Below are positions 7,720-16,172 of a stretch of DNA of 64,000 nt, piece by piece. The position numbers and the translations under genes were made by a program. The notes beneath the pieces were generated by a model that saw only the letters and a program-made list of their open reading frames with translations, did not search any database and was not told the origin of the DNA. Source of the DNA: CAZKWG01 sp964615375. Lineage in GTDB: Bacteria; Myxococcota_A; UBA796; CAZKWG01. How positions within the stretch are numbered: the stretch's first letter is position 1; every line of letters begins with the position of its first letter. The stretch covers positions 186,001-250,000 of the forward strand of contig CAZTOW010000001.1 in NCBI GenBank assembly GCA_964615375.1, in the 5' to 3' direction.

Positions 7720-8778
7720 TCACTCGACCCGCGCGCAGTCGATCTCGTCCCAGTTGTAGACCTCGCCCAGCGGCATGAGCTCGAAGTCCTGGGGCTCGAT
7801 GTCCTCCAGATCGCGAGACTCCATGTAGTCCGCCCACTTCGCCGTGGTGAACGTGTCGGCCTGGGCGGTCAGCGCCACGTTGCCGCCGTCGGCCAGGAAC
7901 ATGCCGTAGGTCTGGAGCGCGCGGGCCACGACCCGGGCGCCCTCGGACGGCAGGCTGTCCACCGGGTAGTCGGAGCGCAGGCGCAGGCGAGCCCCGTAGG
8001 GCACGGCGTCGTCGCCGCCCGAGGTCGCCCGCGTGCTGTGCGTGGCGGGCGAGACGAACATCAGCTCGCGGATGGCGTCGTTCGGCAGGATGAAGCGGAT
8101 GGCGTGGCGGATCTCGCCCGCGGCCACCTCGTCCGCGCTGAAGAGCAGCGGGGCGATGGGGAAGCCGGCCGCGTCGGCCGAGGTGCAGCCCATTCCGCGC
8201 CCCTCCGGCCCGTAGACCCGCGACATGTCCCAGACCGCCAGGCAGCCGCCGTAGAAGGTGTCGTCTACGATGTTGGCGCGCCACATCTCGTAGAGCGTGA
8301 GCGAGTCGCGCTGCGCCACCAGCAGGTGACAGTCCCCGTCGGAGGCGCACTCGTAGCCGCGCTCGCCCTCCAGCGCCCCGCCCTCGGGCACCGGCACGGG
8401 CACCTCGTCGCAGTCGGGCTCGTAGAACTCGTCCGTGGGGATGAAGGTGCGCATCTCCGTGCTGTCGTCGGCCGTCAGCACCTCGATGGAGAAGTCCACC
8501 TGGAAGCGCCCCAGGCCCCAGCCGTGCTCCTGGAGCGCGGCGATCACGGCGTCCGAGGTCGGGTCCGGCTCCTCGTCGGAGATGTCCTCGTACCAGATGG
8601 CGTCATCGGGGAAGTAGCGGTCGGGGTCCACCCCCGACGAGCCCGTCTCGCCGCTGTGGCCGGTGTCATCGGTCTTGCCGGTGTCGTCGGTCCCGCCCGA
8701 GTGCTCGCCCGAGTCATCGGGGGCGCTCTCCTGGACCTTGCCGGACGTGCACGCGAGCAGGATGGGGAAGAGAAGCAT
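7720..8778 (-). CDS. Lipoprotein of an uncharacterised secreted family
   Basis: 352 residues. An ultra-short lipoprotein signal (MLLFPILLAC) is followed by a linker of DDTG/HSGETG repeats. The rest is a soluble domain with the order SLTLYEMW, then CTSADAAGFPIAPLL, then GEIRHAIRF, then ARALQTYGMFLADGG. I recall this motif set from uncharacterised secreted proteins of actinobacteria and related bacteria, but no biochemical function is known to me. The start is backed by a GGAGGG Shine-Dalgarno. It is probably anchored in the outer membrane. The gene lies 9 bp upstream of nothing coding on its own strand except the transporter (59 bp away), which may be cotranscribed. Confidence 0.75.
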   Translation of the reverse strand: MLLFPILLACTSGKVQESAPDDSGEHSGGTDDTGKTDDTGHSGETGSSGVDPDRYFPDDAIWYEDISDEEPDPTSDAVIAALQEHGWGLGRFQVDFSIEVLTADDSTEMRTFIPTDEFYEPDCDEVPVPVPEGGALEGERGYECASDGDCHLLVAQRDSLTLYEMWRANIVDDTFYGGCLAVWDMSRVYGPEGRGMGCTSADAAGFPIAPLLFSADEVAAGEIRHAIRFILPNDAIRELMFVSPATHSTRATSGGDDAVPYGARLRLRSDYPVDSLPSEGARVVARALQTYGMFLADGGNVALTAQADTFTTAKWADYMESRDLEDIEPQDFELMPLGEVYNWDEIDCARVE

Positions 8779-8787
8779 GATCCCTCC

Positions 8788-9414
8788 TCAGATCTTGGGG
8801 ATTCGCAGCGTCCCGCTGACCATGGTGCAGCCCAGCAGGAAGTACCCGAGCGAGAACGGGTGCCAGCCCAGGGGCCCCAGCTGCACCAGCCCGCCCCAGA
8901 GCTGATCGCCCACCCGCCCGCTGGCGTACTGCACGCCCAGCAGCAGCACGAGCAGCAGGCTGGTGGGGATGGGGGTGCCCTCGAAGTAGCGGACCTTGCC
9001 GCTCTCGTCGGCCAGGGCCGCCGCCGTCACGTTGAAGCGCGCCAGCCGGCTGATCCCGCAGGCCACGAAGAAGATGAGGATGAGCTCGTCCAGCCCCCCG
9101 CGCAGCCCCAGCGCGTAGCCCAGCGCCGCCGGGCCCACGCCAAACGAGACCGTGTCCGCCAGCGAGTCCAGGTCCGCGCCCAGCATCGAGCTCTTCTGGC
9201 GCCAGCGCGCCACCCGCCCGTCCAGCGCGTCGAAGACCAGGGCCAGGGGCAGCAGCCAGAACGCATGAACTAGTTTATCTAGTTCCCCGGTCGCCAGCGC
9301 CCCCATGCAGGCCAGGATCGCGGCCATCCCGCAGGCGACGTTGCCGAACGTGAACAGATCGGCCAGCGCGAAGGATCGGATCATCGAGAAGTGCGGCTTG
9401 CGGTCCTCGCCCAT
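8788..9414 (-). CDS. pssA: CDP-diacylglycerol-serine O-phosphatidyltransferase
   Basis: 208 residues. The complete CDP-alcohol phosphatidyltransferase motif DG(x2)AR(x8)G(x3)D(x3)D is seen at residues 65-87 (LDGRVARW ... GADLDSLAD), with about six to seven membrane segments. The N-terminal FTFGNVACGMAAI and GISRLARFN further on are typical of the PssA branch that makes phosphatidylserine, the phosphatidylethanolamine precursor, in the inner membrane. I chose the ATG at 9414 with a GGGAGGG site; an ATG at 9468 has no ribosome-binding site and overlaps the divergent gene. Codons 45-49 contain the AT-rich palindrome described at 9267-9285. Confidence 0.88.
   Translation of the reverse strand: MGEDRKPHFSMIRSFALADLFTFGNVACGMAAILACMGALATGELDKLVHAFWLLPLALVFDALDGRVARWRQKSSMLGADLDSLADTVSFGVGPAALGYALGLRGGLDELILIFFVACGISRLARFNVTAAALADESGKVRYFEGTPIPTSLLLVLLLGVQYASGRVGDQLWGGLVQLGPLGWHPFSLGYFLLGCTMVSGTLRIPKI
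9267..9285. repeat. CTAG-type AT-rich palindrome, copy 1 (inside pssA)
   Basis: GAACTAG, five bases, CTAGTTC. The 13-bp core on the minus strand is CTAGATAAACTAG and encodes Leu-Asp-Lys-Leu with CTA, GAT and AAA codons. These codons stand out sharply from the GC-ending codons around them. It matches the copies at 11944, 36618 and 52647. Confidence 0.7.
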
Positions 9415-9470
9415 CGGCCCTCCCGCGACCCCGGTATCCCGCCGGTCGAGAACTGGATAACGGGGCATCC

Positions 9471-10232
9471 ATGGAACGCGCCGCCCTCATCGATGAACTT
9501 CACCGAGCCCTGACCGCCCTGCCCGAGGTCCGAGCCAGCTATATCGCCGGCTCTGACGCGTTTGGGCGGGCGGACGCGCTCTCCGACATCGACCTCGTCG
9601 TCGTCGTGGCGCCCGACGCGCGCCCCCCGGTCTGGGCGGCGTTGGAGGCCGCGATCGAGGCGCTGGGCGGGGCACGCGCCGTCTACCCCGTGCCCGCGGC
9701 CCTGACCCCGGACTTCGATCAGCGCTTCTACCAGCTCCGGCGCGCGCCGGAGACCTTGATGCTGGACATCGCCCTGATGCGGCCGGATCGCCTGCCCATC
9801 TGGCTCGACCCCCAGCGCCACGGCGAGCCTGTCGTGCTCTTCGACCCCGAAGGCCTGCTGCGCCCGGTGGTGGATGAGCGCCTGGGCCCGGTCTTCGCCG
9901 AGCGCCTGGAGAACCTTCGGGGCAGGGCGCGCCTGTTCTCGCACCTGCCGGCCAAGGCGCTGGAGCGCGGGCGGCTGATCGAGGCCATGGACACCTACCA
10001 GCGCTTCCTGGTCGTCCCCCTCGTCGAGGCCCTGCGCGCGAAGCACAGCCCGCAACGCCAGGACTTCGGGCTCCGCTACCTGCACCTCGACCTGCCCGAG
10101 CCCGTCCACGTCCGCCTGCTCCCCCTCTTCTTCGTGGCCGACGCGGCCGATCTCGCCCAGAAGATCCCGCTGGCCCGCGCCTGGCTGGAGCGGGAGCTCG
10201 GGCTCGAGCCCCCGGGAGGTCCGACATGCTGA
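9471..10232 (+). CDS. Nucleotidyltransferase-domain protein
   Basis: 253 residues. Residues 27-41 carry the DNA polymerase-beta superfamily signature GS(x9)SDID (GSDAFGRADALSDID), in which the two Asp bind catalytic metal. A third acidic residue may lie in LMLDIALM near residue 100. The C-terminal half is helical and resembles the substrate-binding half of minimal nucleotidyltransferases that modify small molecules or proteins. The target is unknown. The gene starts at an ATG with only a weak CGGGG site and ends overlapping the start of the M23 peptidase lipoprotein by seven bases. Confidence 0.75.
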   Translation: MERAALIDELHRALTALPEVRASYIAGSDAFGRADALSDIDLVVVVAPDARPPVWAALEAAIEALGGARAVYPVPAALTPDFDQRFYQLRRAPETLMLDIALMRPDRLPIWLDPQRHGEPVVLFDPEGLLRPVVDERLGPVFAERLENLRGRARLFSHLPAKALERGRLIEAMDTYQRFLVVPLVEALRAKHSPQRQDFGLRYLHLDLPEPVHVRLLPLFFVADAADLAQKIPLARAWLERELGLEPPGGPTC

Positions 10233-10918
10233 TCCTGCTCCTCGCCTGCGCTCCTGAGGTGGAGGGCCCCGCCCCCCAGGAGAGCGCGGACACCGCGCCA
10301 GAGGACACCGCCGTCCGCGCCGCGCTCCAGATCGCCTTCCCCGTCGCCGAGCCCGAGCGCATCATGACCACCTTCTACACGGGCGTCGATCACGACCCGG
10401 AGGTCCACGGCGAGCAGAGCGCGCTCTGCACGAACTACCTGGGGCGCGGCTTCCCCTGGTGCTACGACGAGCACGACGGCTCGGACTTCATGCTGGACGG
10501 CGGCTTCGACGCCATGGACGCTGGCAGCGCCACCGTCGTCGCCGTGGCCGACGGGGTCGTGGTCGAGACCGAGGACGGCAACTACGACCGCTGCCACGCG
10601 ACCCTGGACGGGGACATCGACTGCGACGGCTACGAGATGGCGGCCAACTACGTCAAGATCCAGCACGAGACGGGCGAGCAGAGCTGGTACTGGCACCTGA
10701 TGAAGGGCTCGGTGGCGGTGGCGGTGGGCCAGCAGGTGAGCCGGGGCGAGAAACTGGGGATGGTCGGCTCCTCGGGCGTCAGCAGCATGCCCCACGTCCA
10801 CCTGGAGCTGGTGAGCGAGGGCGGCGAGGTCATCGATCCCTTCGCCGGTTCCTACTCGCAGGAGGCGACGTACTGGTGCAGCCAGGGCGCGGAGGGCGAG
10901 CTGCCGGGCGGGTGCTGA
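10226..10918 (+). CDS. M23-family (LytM) metallopeptidase lipoprotein
   Basis: 230 residues. The lipoprotein signal is extremely short (MLILLLAC). The zinc site of M23 endopeptidases is complete: H83xxxD87 (YDEHDGSDF), and HxH at 190-192 (MPHVHLEL). A supporting His lies in WYWHLM, and GVSSMPHVH shows the usual motif. Such enzymes cut peptidoglycan cross-bridges in the periplasm. Extra Cys (CTNYLGRGFPWC, CHATLDGDIDC, CSQGAEGELPGGC) suggest disulfides. The ATG has a GGGAGG site and overlaps the upstream gene by seven bases. Confidence 0.85.
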   Translation: MLILLLACAPEVEGPAPQESADTAPEDTAVRAALQIAFPVAEPERIMTTFYTGVDHDPEVHGEQSALCTNYLGRGFPWCYDEHDGSDFMLDGGFDAMDAGSATVVAVADGVVVETEDGNYDRCHATLDGDIDCDGYEMAANYVKIQHETGEQSWYWHLMKGSVAVAVGQQVSRGEKLGMVGSSGVSSMPHVHLELVSEGGEVIDPFAGSYSQEATYWCSQGAEGELPGGC

Positions 10919-10939
10919 GCGAAGGCTGAGCGAGCGCCC

Positions 10940-11470
10940 CTACCCCCGCGACCCCTGCTCCCGCCGCCGCCCCCGGATCTCCACCACGATCGCCCGCCGC
11001 TCCGCCTCGGGCAGCCGCGCGATCTTCGGGAAGATCACCGCCTCCTCCATCGCCATGTGGTCGCGCAGGAGCAGGTCGAGCCAGGCGTGGTGGCTCTCCA
11101 GGCGCTCGCCGAGGTCGGGCTCACCCAGCGGGAGGGCGTCCAGCAGCGCCAGCAGGTCGGGGAGGCCCTCGTCCATGCGGACGTGCTCGGCCTCCATCCG
11201 GGCGAGCGCGCTCTCCAGCGCGGGGTCGTAGCCGAGCGCGCGCAGGCGCGGGGCGAGCGAGAGGTCCTCGTCCTGGCCGTGCAGGGGCAGGCCCTCGCGC
11301 AGGTAGCGGGCGACGGCCTCGGCGGTGGGGGCTACGCGCGGGTCCTCCGGATCCTGCATGCGGGCGAGCTCAGCGAGGCCGCCCAGGTAGCGGTCGATGC
11401 GCTCGTGACAGGCCAGCAGGAGGGCGAGGGGATCCGCGGGGTCGTCTTCGAGGAGGCTGAACTGGTTCAT
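10940..11470 (-). CDS. Hemerythrin-like (HHE) domain protein
   Basis: 176 residues forming a predicted four-helix bundle with the iron ligand pattern of HHE/hemerythrin domains: CHERIDRYLG, LHGQDEDLSLAPRL, MEAEHVRMDEG, ESHHAWLDLLLRDHMAMEEAVIFP. The family binds a di-iron site for oxygen or nitric oxide sensing, storage or iron-sulfur repair; which of these is unclear. It is cytoplasmic (no signal). It starts 14 bp after the stop of the FG-GAP propeller gene with an AGAGGT site, so it is probably cotranscribed with it. Confidence 0.85.
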   Translation of the reverse strand: MNQFSLLEDDPADPLALLLACHERIDRYLGGLAELARMQDPEDPRVAPTAEAVARYLREGLPLHGQDEDLSLAPRLRALGYDPALESALARMEAEHVRMDEGLPDLLALLDALPLGEPDLGERLESHHAWLDLLLRDHMAMEEAVIFPKIARLPEAERRAIVVEIRGRRREQGSRG

Positions 11471-11484
11471 AGAATACCTCTATT

Positions 11485-13308
11485 TCAGTAGCCCGCTCCT
11501 GGCACGAGGTAGGCCGCGCCGGCCCAGTCGGCGACGGCGTCCACGGCGTAGGCGCCGACGCCGAGGTCGGCCCGCCCATCCGCGTCCAGGTCTCCCGGCC
11601 CCGCCACGGCGATGCCCGCGGAGTCGTTGACGTCGATGCCGGTGATCTTCGCGGTCGCCGCGTCCAGGCTCGCGCTCCCGGACAGCGCCCCGCACAGCAG
11701 GTAGGCCGCCCCGGCGAAGGCCCCGGCCGTGTCCTCGCCGGGCGCGCCCACCACGAGGTCGGGGAGGCCGTCGGCGTCCACGTCCCCGGCGAGGGCGAGC
11801 TCCTGCCCGGCCGCGTCGTGCTCGCGCTCGCCCAGCCAGCGCGCGGGCGCGTCCACGAGCGAGCCCCCGCCGCTCGCCGGCCCCGGGATCGCCCAGAGCG
11901 CCCCCGCGCCGTCCCCGGCCGCGTCGGAGCCCGCGCCACCTATGGCTAGATCATCTAGCCCGTCCCCGTCCAGGTCGCCGAGCGCCAGCGCGCGTCCGGC
12001 GAAGTCGCCCTCGTCCTCGCCGAGCCAGCGGGCGTCGCTGTCCAGCAGGGCGCCCTCGGCCGTGACGGGGCCCAGGCGCAGGTAGGTGGCGCCGGCCTCC
12101 ACGCCGGCCTCGGCCTGGTAGGCGGCGCCGACCACGAGGTCCAGGATCCCGTCGCCGTCCAGGTCGCCGCTGGCCAGGGCCACGCCCGCGTAGTCGCCCT
12201 CGGCCTCGCCCCAGAGCCGGGGGGCCCCGTCCAGGCTCTCGGCCTCGGGCGCCGCCAGCGCCACCCAGCCCGCCGCGACCCCCGCCGTCTGCCCGTAGGG
12301 GTCGCCGATCAGCAGCTCGGGGGCTCCGTCCCCGTCCAGATCGGCGAGGCCGAGCGCCCCGCCCAGCAGCCCGCTGCCCTCGGGCCCCAGCAGGCGCCGG
12401 TCGGCGTCCTCCAGCGAGAGCGCCCCGCTGACCGGGCCCAGGACCAGCGCCGCCAGGCCCTGCCCGCCCTCGGTCGGCAGGCCCGGCGCGCCCACCACCA
12501 CGTCGGGGAGCCCGTCCAGGTCCACGTCCCCGGCCGCGAGCGCGAGGCCCGCATACGCGCTCCGCCGCTCGCCCACCAGCTTGGCCGTCGCCTCGCTCAG
12601 CACCTGCTCCCCGGAGAGCGGGCCGCGGACCAGGTAGACGGCGCCCGCGCTCGTCCCTCCCTCCGGGTCCTCGGGCGCCGCCACCCAGAGGTCCAGCCAG
12701 CCGTCGCCGTCGGCGTCCCCCGCGCCCGCCAGCGCCTGCCCGGCCCGCGCGTCCTCCGCCTCGCCGTAGAGGGCCGCCGCCGCGCCCTCGAGCGTGCGCT
12801 GCCCCTCCAGGGCGCAGCCGTCCTCGACCGCGCCGCAGTCGTTCCAGCTCCCGTCGCCGCAGGTCTCCGGCGCGCCCGGGTAGGTGCTGGCGTCCGCGTC
12901 GTCGCAGTCCTCGCCGTTGTCCACGGGGTGATCGGGCGGGGAGCAGCCGCTGACCTCGCTGCTCGGGTCGCCGTAGCCGTCGCCGTCAGCGTCCTCCCAC
13001 CAGGTGCCCTGCTCCAGGCCCTCGTCGATCTCCCCGTCGCAGTCGTCGTCTACGCCGTCGCAGGTCTCGGTCGCGCCAGGTCGCGCGCTCGCGTCGGTGT
13101 CGTCGCAGTCGTCGCCCTCGGCCACCCAGAAGGCGGGGGCCTCGCAGCGGTCGGCCCAGACCTCGGGGTCGCCGTGGCCGTCGGAGTCGCCGTCGATGTA
13201 CCAGCGCGTCTGGCAGGCGGTGTCGGCGCCAGAGTCATCGCTCGGCGAGATCTTGTCCGCGCAGGCCAGCAGGATCATCAGGAGCAGCGGCTTGCCCTCC
13301 CCCCTCAA
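11485..13308 (-). CDS. FG-GAP seven-bladed propeller lipoprotein with MopE-type repeats
   Basis: About 607 residues. A lipoprotein signal ending LLLMILLAC is followed by two MopE-like Asp/Cys repeats (GDDCDDTDASARPGA, GEDCDDADASTYPGA) and then seven integrin-alpha-type FG-GAP repeats (for example GDLDGDGILDLVVGA). Seven is the number expected for a closed beta-propeller with bound calcium. The start is uncertain: GTG 13323, TTG 13308 (GGAG nine bases upstream) and ATG 13278 are all in frame. I chose 13308 because it gives a charged n-region before the hydrophobic core. All choices overlap the end of the upstream glycosyltransferase gene by 44-89 bp, which is unusual. Confidence 0.82.
   Translation of the reverse strand: MRGEGKPLLLMILLACADKISPSDDSGADTACQTRWYIDGDSDGHGDPEVWADRCEAPAFWVAEGDDCDDTDASARPGATETCDGVDDDCDGEIDEGLEQGTWWEDADGDGYGDPSSEVSGCSPPDHPVDNGEDCDDADASTYPGAPETCGDGSWNDCGAVEDGCALEGQRTLEGAAAALYGEAEDARAGQALAGAGDADGDGWLDLWVAAPEDPEGGTSAGAVYLVRGPLSGEQVLSEATAKLVGERRSAYAGLALAAGDVDLDGLPDVVVGAPGLPTEGGQGLAALVLGPVSGALSLEDADRRLLGPEGSGLLGGALGLADLDGDGAPELLIGDPYGQTAGVAAGWVALAAPEAESLDGAPRLWGEAEGDYAGVALASGDLDGDGILDLVVGAAYQAEAGVEAGATYLRLGPVTAEGALLDSDARWLGEDEGDFAGRALALGDLDGDGLDDLAIGGAGSDAAGDGAGALWAIPGPASGGGSLVDAPARWLGEREHDAAGQELALAGDVDADGLPDLVVGAPGEDTAGAFAGAAYLLCGALSGSASLDAATAKITGIDVNDSAGIAVAGPGDLDADGRADLGVGAYAVDAVADWAGAAYLVPGAGY
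11944..11960. repeat. CTAG-type AT-rich palindrome, copy 2 (inside FG-GAP gene)
   Basis: GGCTAGAT, one base, ATCTAGCC, perfect apart from the centre. On the coding strand it writes Leu-Asp-Asp-Leu as CTA GAT GAT CTA within the repeat motif DGLDDLAIG. The equivalent positions of the other six propeller repeats use GC-rich codons such as CTGGACCTG. Confidence 0.7.
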
Positions 13309-15058
13309 GATAGTCCGCTCCACGCGCGCTCGCCTGCCTCGCGCGGCTCCAGTGTCTGCGCGCGCAGGTCTTCAGGAGCGCCTCGTCGGTTGGGGTGTAG
13401 CGTGCGACGTGGGCGCAGGCGCGGTCGAAGTCCTCGAGCGTCCCGATGAGGCGGGCCATGCGCACCCATCGCAGCAGCAGCAGGCGCATCCTCGGCGCCC
13501 GGGAGACCGCGCGCTCGAAGTTCTGCAGCGCCTCCTCCGGCGTCGCCTCCGCGCGGCCCTTCCGTCGCCAGGCGGAGATGGTCCCCTGGGCGCCGACCAC
13601 GGGGACATAGCGGCGCCCGAGCCAGGGGGCCGCGCGCAGACCGTCGAGCACCAGCGTCTTGGAGCCCTTGAGCACGATCCAGTCCGGGTTCTGCGCGCGC
13701 ACCCAGCGGACCATAGCGCGCTGGTCCATCCGGGCTGCGCCGGAGGTCTCGCGCGTCACCAGCCCGTCGAGGTCGAGGATGCGCCACCCGCCGGCGTAGC
13801 CGGGGAGCCCGATCTCGGTGTAGGCGAGCGTCGCGTCGGGTGGGACGCGCTCGAGCAGCCAGACGGTCATCGCCTGCATGGCCCCGCCGAAGGGCGCTCC
13901 CAGGGTCCACGGGGCCCAGTGCTCCTTCGCGCGCATGCTCACCCGAGCGCCGGCCTCGAGGCTCCGGGAGGAGCCGACCTCGCGCACCGGCACGCTCCGC
14001 TCCGCCTGTACGCAGAGCAGGGCGGCGACGAGCACGATGGCGAGCCGAGATCGCGCCGCCAGCAGCCCCGCCGACGCGCCGACCCCCACCGCCAGGGCGG
14101 GCAGCATGGGCACCAGGAAGCGGTGCGAGGGCATCCAGTCGCCCCGCGACCAGAGCAGGAAGACCAGCTGCCCCAGGACCAGCCCGAGGAGGGCGAGCCC
14201 CTGCGCGGCGCGGGCGCGCAGCAGCGCCAAGAGCCCGAGCGTGCCGGCGAGGAGGAAGGGGGCCTCCAGCTTCACCCAGGGGAGCACGTAGGCCAGCGCG
14301 CGGGTGAGCGGGGCCTGGATCGACTTCCGGTAGAAGGTGTTGGGGAGCGGGTCGGGGTAGTAGCCCAGCCGGAAGGCCAGCCAGCCGAGCGGCAGGATCG
14401 CGGCGAGCGCACACCAGCGCAGCAGCCCGCGCAGGTCGCGGCCGGGCCAGGCGAGGACCGCTCGACCCAGGGCCAGCGCGCCCACCAGCAGGGGCGTCTC
14501 GGGTCGGCTGGTCGCCGCGAGGCCCGCCACGAGCGCGGACCAGGGGCGTCGGCCAGGATCGCGCGCCTCCAGGGTCATGAGGTAGAGCGACAGGAGCAGG
14601 GCGGCGCCCACGCTCGGGGTCTCCAGCCCGCCCGTGGCCCACCAGGTGGCGGGGTGGCTGATCGCCAGCATGGCCGCGCCGAGGGCGGTGGCCAGGGCGG
14701 CCCCGGGGGTCCGCGGCCGGGCGAGCTCCGCCGCCAGCAGCACCGCCGTCCCCGCGGCCAGGCCCGTGCAGGCGAGCCCCAGGATCTTCGCCGCCATCAG
14801 CGCGTCCAGGCCCATGGCCGCGGGCAGCACCAGGGCCAGCGTCCAGACCGGGTTGGAGAAGCCCTCTACCCGCTCGCCGGGGTTGTAGACCAGGCCCTCG
14901 CCGCGCGCGAGGTTGTCGGCGTAGCGGATGCTGATGTAGGCGTCGTCCACGTTGTGGGGCAACCCGCCGAGCCCAAGCCAGATCGCCAGCCCCGCGACGA
15001 GCACCGCGGCCAGGCGGACCAGGCGCATCACGCCGGGTGGACGTGCATCCTCCAGCAT
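13235..15058 (-). CDS. GT-C family membrane glycosyltransferase (AftB/ZomB-like)
   Basis: 607 residues with about ten membrane helices in the first 370 residues, then a soluble domain. The first loop has DDAYISIRYADNLARGEG, LVYNPGERVEGFSNPVW, the signature of polyprenyl-phosphate-sugar-dependent GT-C enzymes such as mycobacterial AftB and its many uncharacterised relatives; the DD pair is the probable catalytic site. It would act on the periplasmic face, adding a sugar to a surface glycan or protein. The ATG at 15058 has an ATGGAGGG site. The C-terminal 40 residues are Arg/Gly-rich, run over the start of the FG-GAP gene, and may be a poorly conserved extension. Confidence 0.82.
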   Translation of the reverse strand: MLEDARPPGVMRLVRLAAVLVAGLAIWLGLGGLPHNVDDAYISIRYADNLARGEGLVYNPGERVEGFSNPVWTLALVLPAAMGLDALMAAKILGLACTGLAAGTAVLLAAELARPRTPGAALATALGAAMLAISHPATWWATGGLETPSVGAALLLSLYLMTLEARDPGRRPWSALVAGLAATSRPETPLLVGALALGRAVLAWPGRDLRGLLRWCALAAILPLGWLAFRLGYYPDPLPNTFYRKSIQAPLTRALAYVLPWVKLEAPFLLAGTLGLLALLRARAAQGLALLGLVLGQLVFLLWSRGDWMPSHRFLVPMLPALAVGVGASAGLLAARSRLAIVLVAALLCVQAERSVPVREVGSSRSLEAGARVSMRAKEHWAPWTLGAPFGGAMQAMTVWLLERVPPDATLAYTEIGLPGYAGGWRILDLDGLVTRETSGAARMDQRAMVRWVRAQNPDWIVLKGSKTLVLDGLRAAPWLGRRYVPVVGAQGTISAWRRKGRAEATPEEALQNFERAVSRAPRMRLLLLRWVRMARLIGTLEDFDRACAHVARYTPTDEALLKTCARRHWSRARQASARGADYLEGGGQAAAPDDPAGLRGQDLAER

Positions 15059-15261
15059 GAACCCTCCATTTGAATGACCCCAACCTACAACTTCGCGGGA
15101 CGTGGGGCGGTCAATGGTCGGTCAATGTACGGCCAGGATGCCGTCAAGGCGCCGCGGCCCCTTGAGGTCCAGACGCTACCTCCAGCTCCATGAGGCCGGT
15201 CCTGCGCCCAGAAGCGCGCCCCCGGGGTCTCGGGACCGCGCGATGCGCTACCGTTCGGGAG

Positions 15262-15867
15262 ATGGATCAGGAAGCCCAGCGCACGATCGCCTACATCGAC
15301 GGCACCAGCCTCGTGCTGGGGGTGCGCGACGCGTTCGGCCACCGCTGGCCGCTGTGCGATCCCTACGTGCTGGCGCGGAAGCTCTGCGAGCGCCAGGGCT
15401 GGAGCCTGGTCCACACGCGATTCTACGCCTCGATCCCGTCCATCGACGACGACCCGGACAGCTTCGAGTGGTGGAGCGCCCTGCTGGCCGGGCTGGAGCT
15501 GGCCGGGGTCTGGACCTGGACGCGGCTCCAGGAGTCGCGGGTGATCAACGTGCCCCTGCCCGACGGCGGCACCGCCACGCGCCGCGTGCTGCTGAGCAAG
15601 GGCGTCATCGTGCGCATCGCGCTGGACGCCGTGCGCATCCAGAACGCGGGCGCCCAGGACGTGGCCCTCTTCCTCAGCCAGGACCCCGATCTCTCCGAGG
15701 TCGCCGACGAGCTGCGCGCGGTGGCCGAGACGCAGGGGCGCCCGCTGCGCGTAGCGAGCGCGTATCCGTTCACGATCACGGCCCGCGGCCCGAAGGGCGT
15801 GCCCCGCACCGATCACCTTCGGGTGGAGCGCGCCCTCTACGAGAGCTGCGTGAGCCGGAGGGTCTAG
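15262..15867 (+). CDS. NYN/LabA-type (PIN-like) domain protein
   Basis: 201 residues with the layout of NYN domains (PIN-like nucleases): N-terminal strand IAYIDGTSLVLGVRDAF with the first acidic residue, then KGVIVRIALDAVRIQNAG and DVALFLSQDPDLSEVADEL with the later acidic cluster. Most relatives have an Asn after the DG; here it is Thr, so activity is uncertain. Predicted role: RNA-processing nuclease or an inactive RNA binder. I chose the ATG at 15262, which has a nearby CGGGAG, over an upstream opening with Arg/Pro-rich translation. It is convergent with minE, the two genes sharing a CTAG at their stops. Confidence 0.75.
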   Translation: MDQEAQRTIAYIDGTSLVLGVRDAFGHRWPLCDPYVLARKLCERQGWSLVHTRFYASIPSIDDDPDSFEWWSALLAGLELAGVWTWTRLQESRVINVPLPDGGTATRRVLLSKGVIVRIALDAVRIQNAGAQDVALFLSQDPDLSEVADELRAVAETQGRPLRVASAYPFTITARGPKGVPRTDHLRVERALYESCVSRRV

Positions 15868-15870
15868 ACC
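15861..15870. other. Palindrome GGTCTAGACC formed by two overlapping convergent stops
   Basis: The plus-strand NYN gene ends GTC TAG at 15865-15867 and the minus-strand minE ends GTC TAG at 15866-15864, so the two TAG stops overlap by two bases inside a perfect 10-bp palindrome. It has no loop and is too short to be a strong terminator. Confidence 0.6.
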
Positions 15871-16172
15871 GCCGCGGGGGCGGCCCGCTCGATTGGCTGG
15901 GTGCTGTCGCCGACGCGCTCGGTGACGCGGCGGACGGGCACCGAGGAGACCAGCGCGATGGAGTTCTCGTCCTTGTGCAGGCGGAAGTCCACGCTGGCCG
16001 GGTCGATCTCCACGTACTTGCCGATCACCGCGAGGATCTCGGCCTTCATGGCCTCCATCTGCGCGGGGCTCAGGTCCACCTGGTCGTGGATGAGGAGCAG
16101 CTTCAGCCGCTGCTTGGCCTCGTCCTTGCTGTGCGTGCGGGATCCGAAGATCCGGGCAATGAGCTCTCTCAT
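15864..16172 (-). CDS. minE: Cell division topological specificity factor MinE
   Basis: 102 residues. An N-terminal amphipathic membrane-targeting segment (MRELIARIFG) is followed by the MinD-contact region AKQRLKLLLIHDQVDLSP and the topological-specificity domain with VIGKYVEIDPASVDFRLH. MinE stimulates MinD ATPase and drives pole-to-pole oscillation, keeping the division ring at mid-cell. The C-terminal 20 residues (QPIERAAPAAV) are a short disordered tail. The ATG overlaps the minD stop by four bases. It is the last gene of minC-minD-minE. Confidence 0.93.
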   Translation of the reverse strand: MRELIARIFGSRTHSKDEAKQRLKLLLIHDQVDLSPAQMEAMKAEILAVIGKYVEIDPASVDFRLHKDENSIALVSSVPVRRVTERVGDSTQPIERAAPAAV

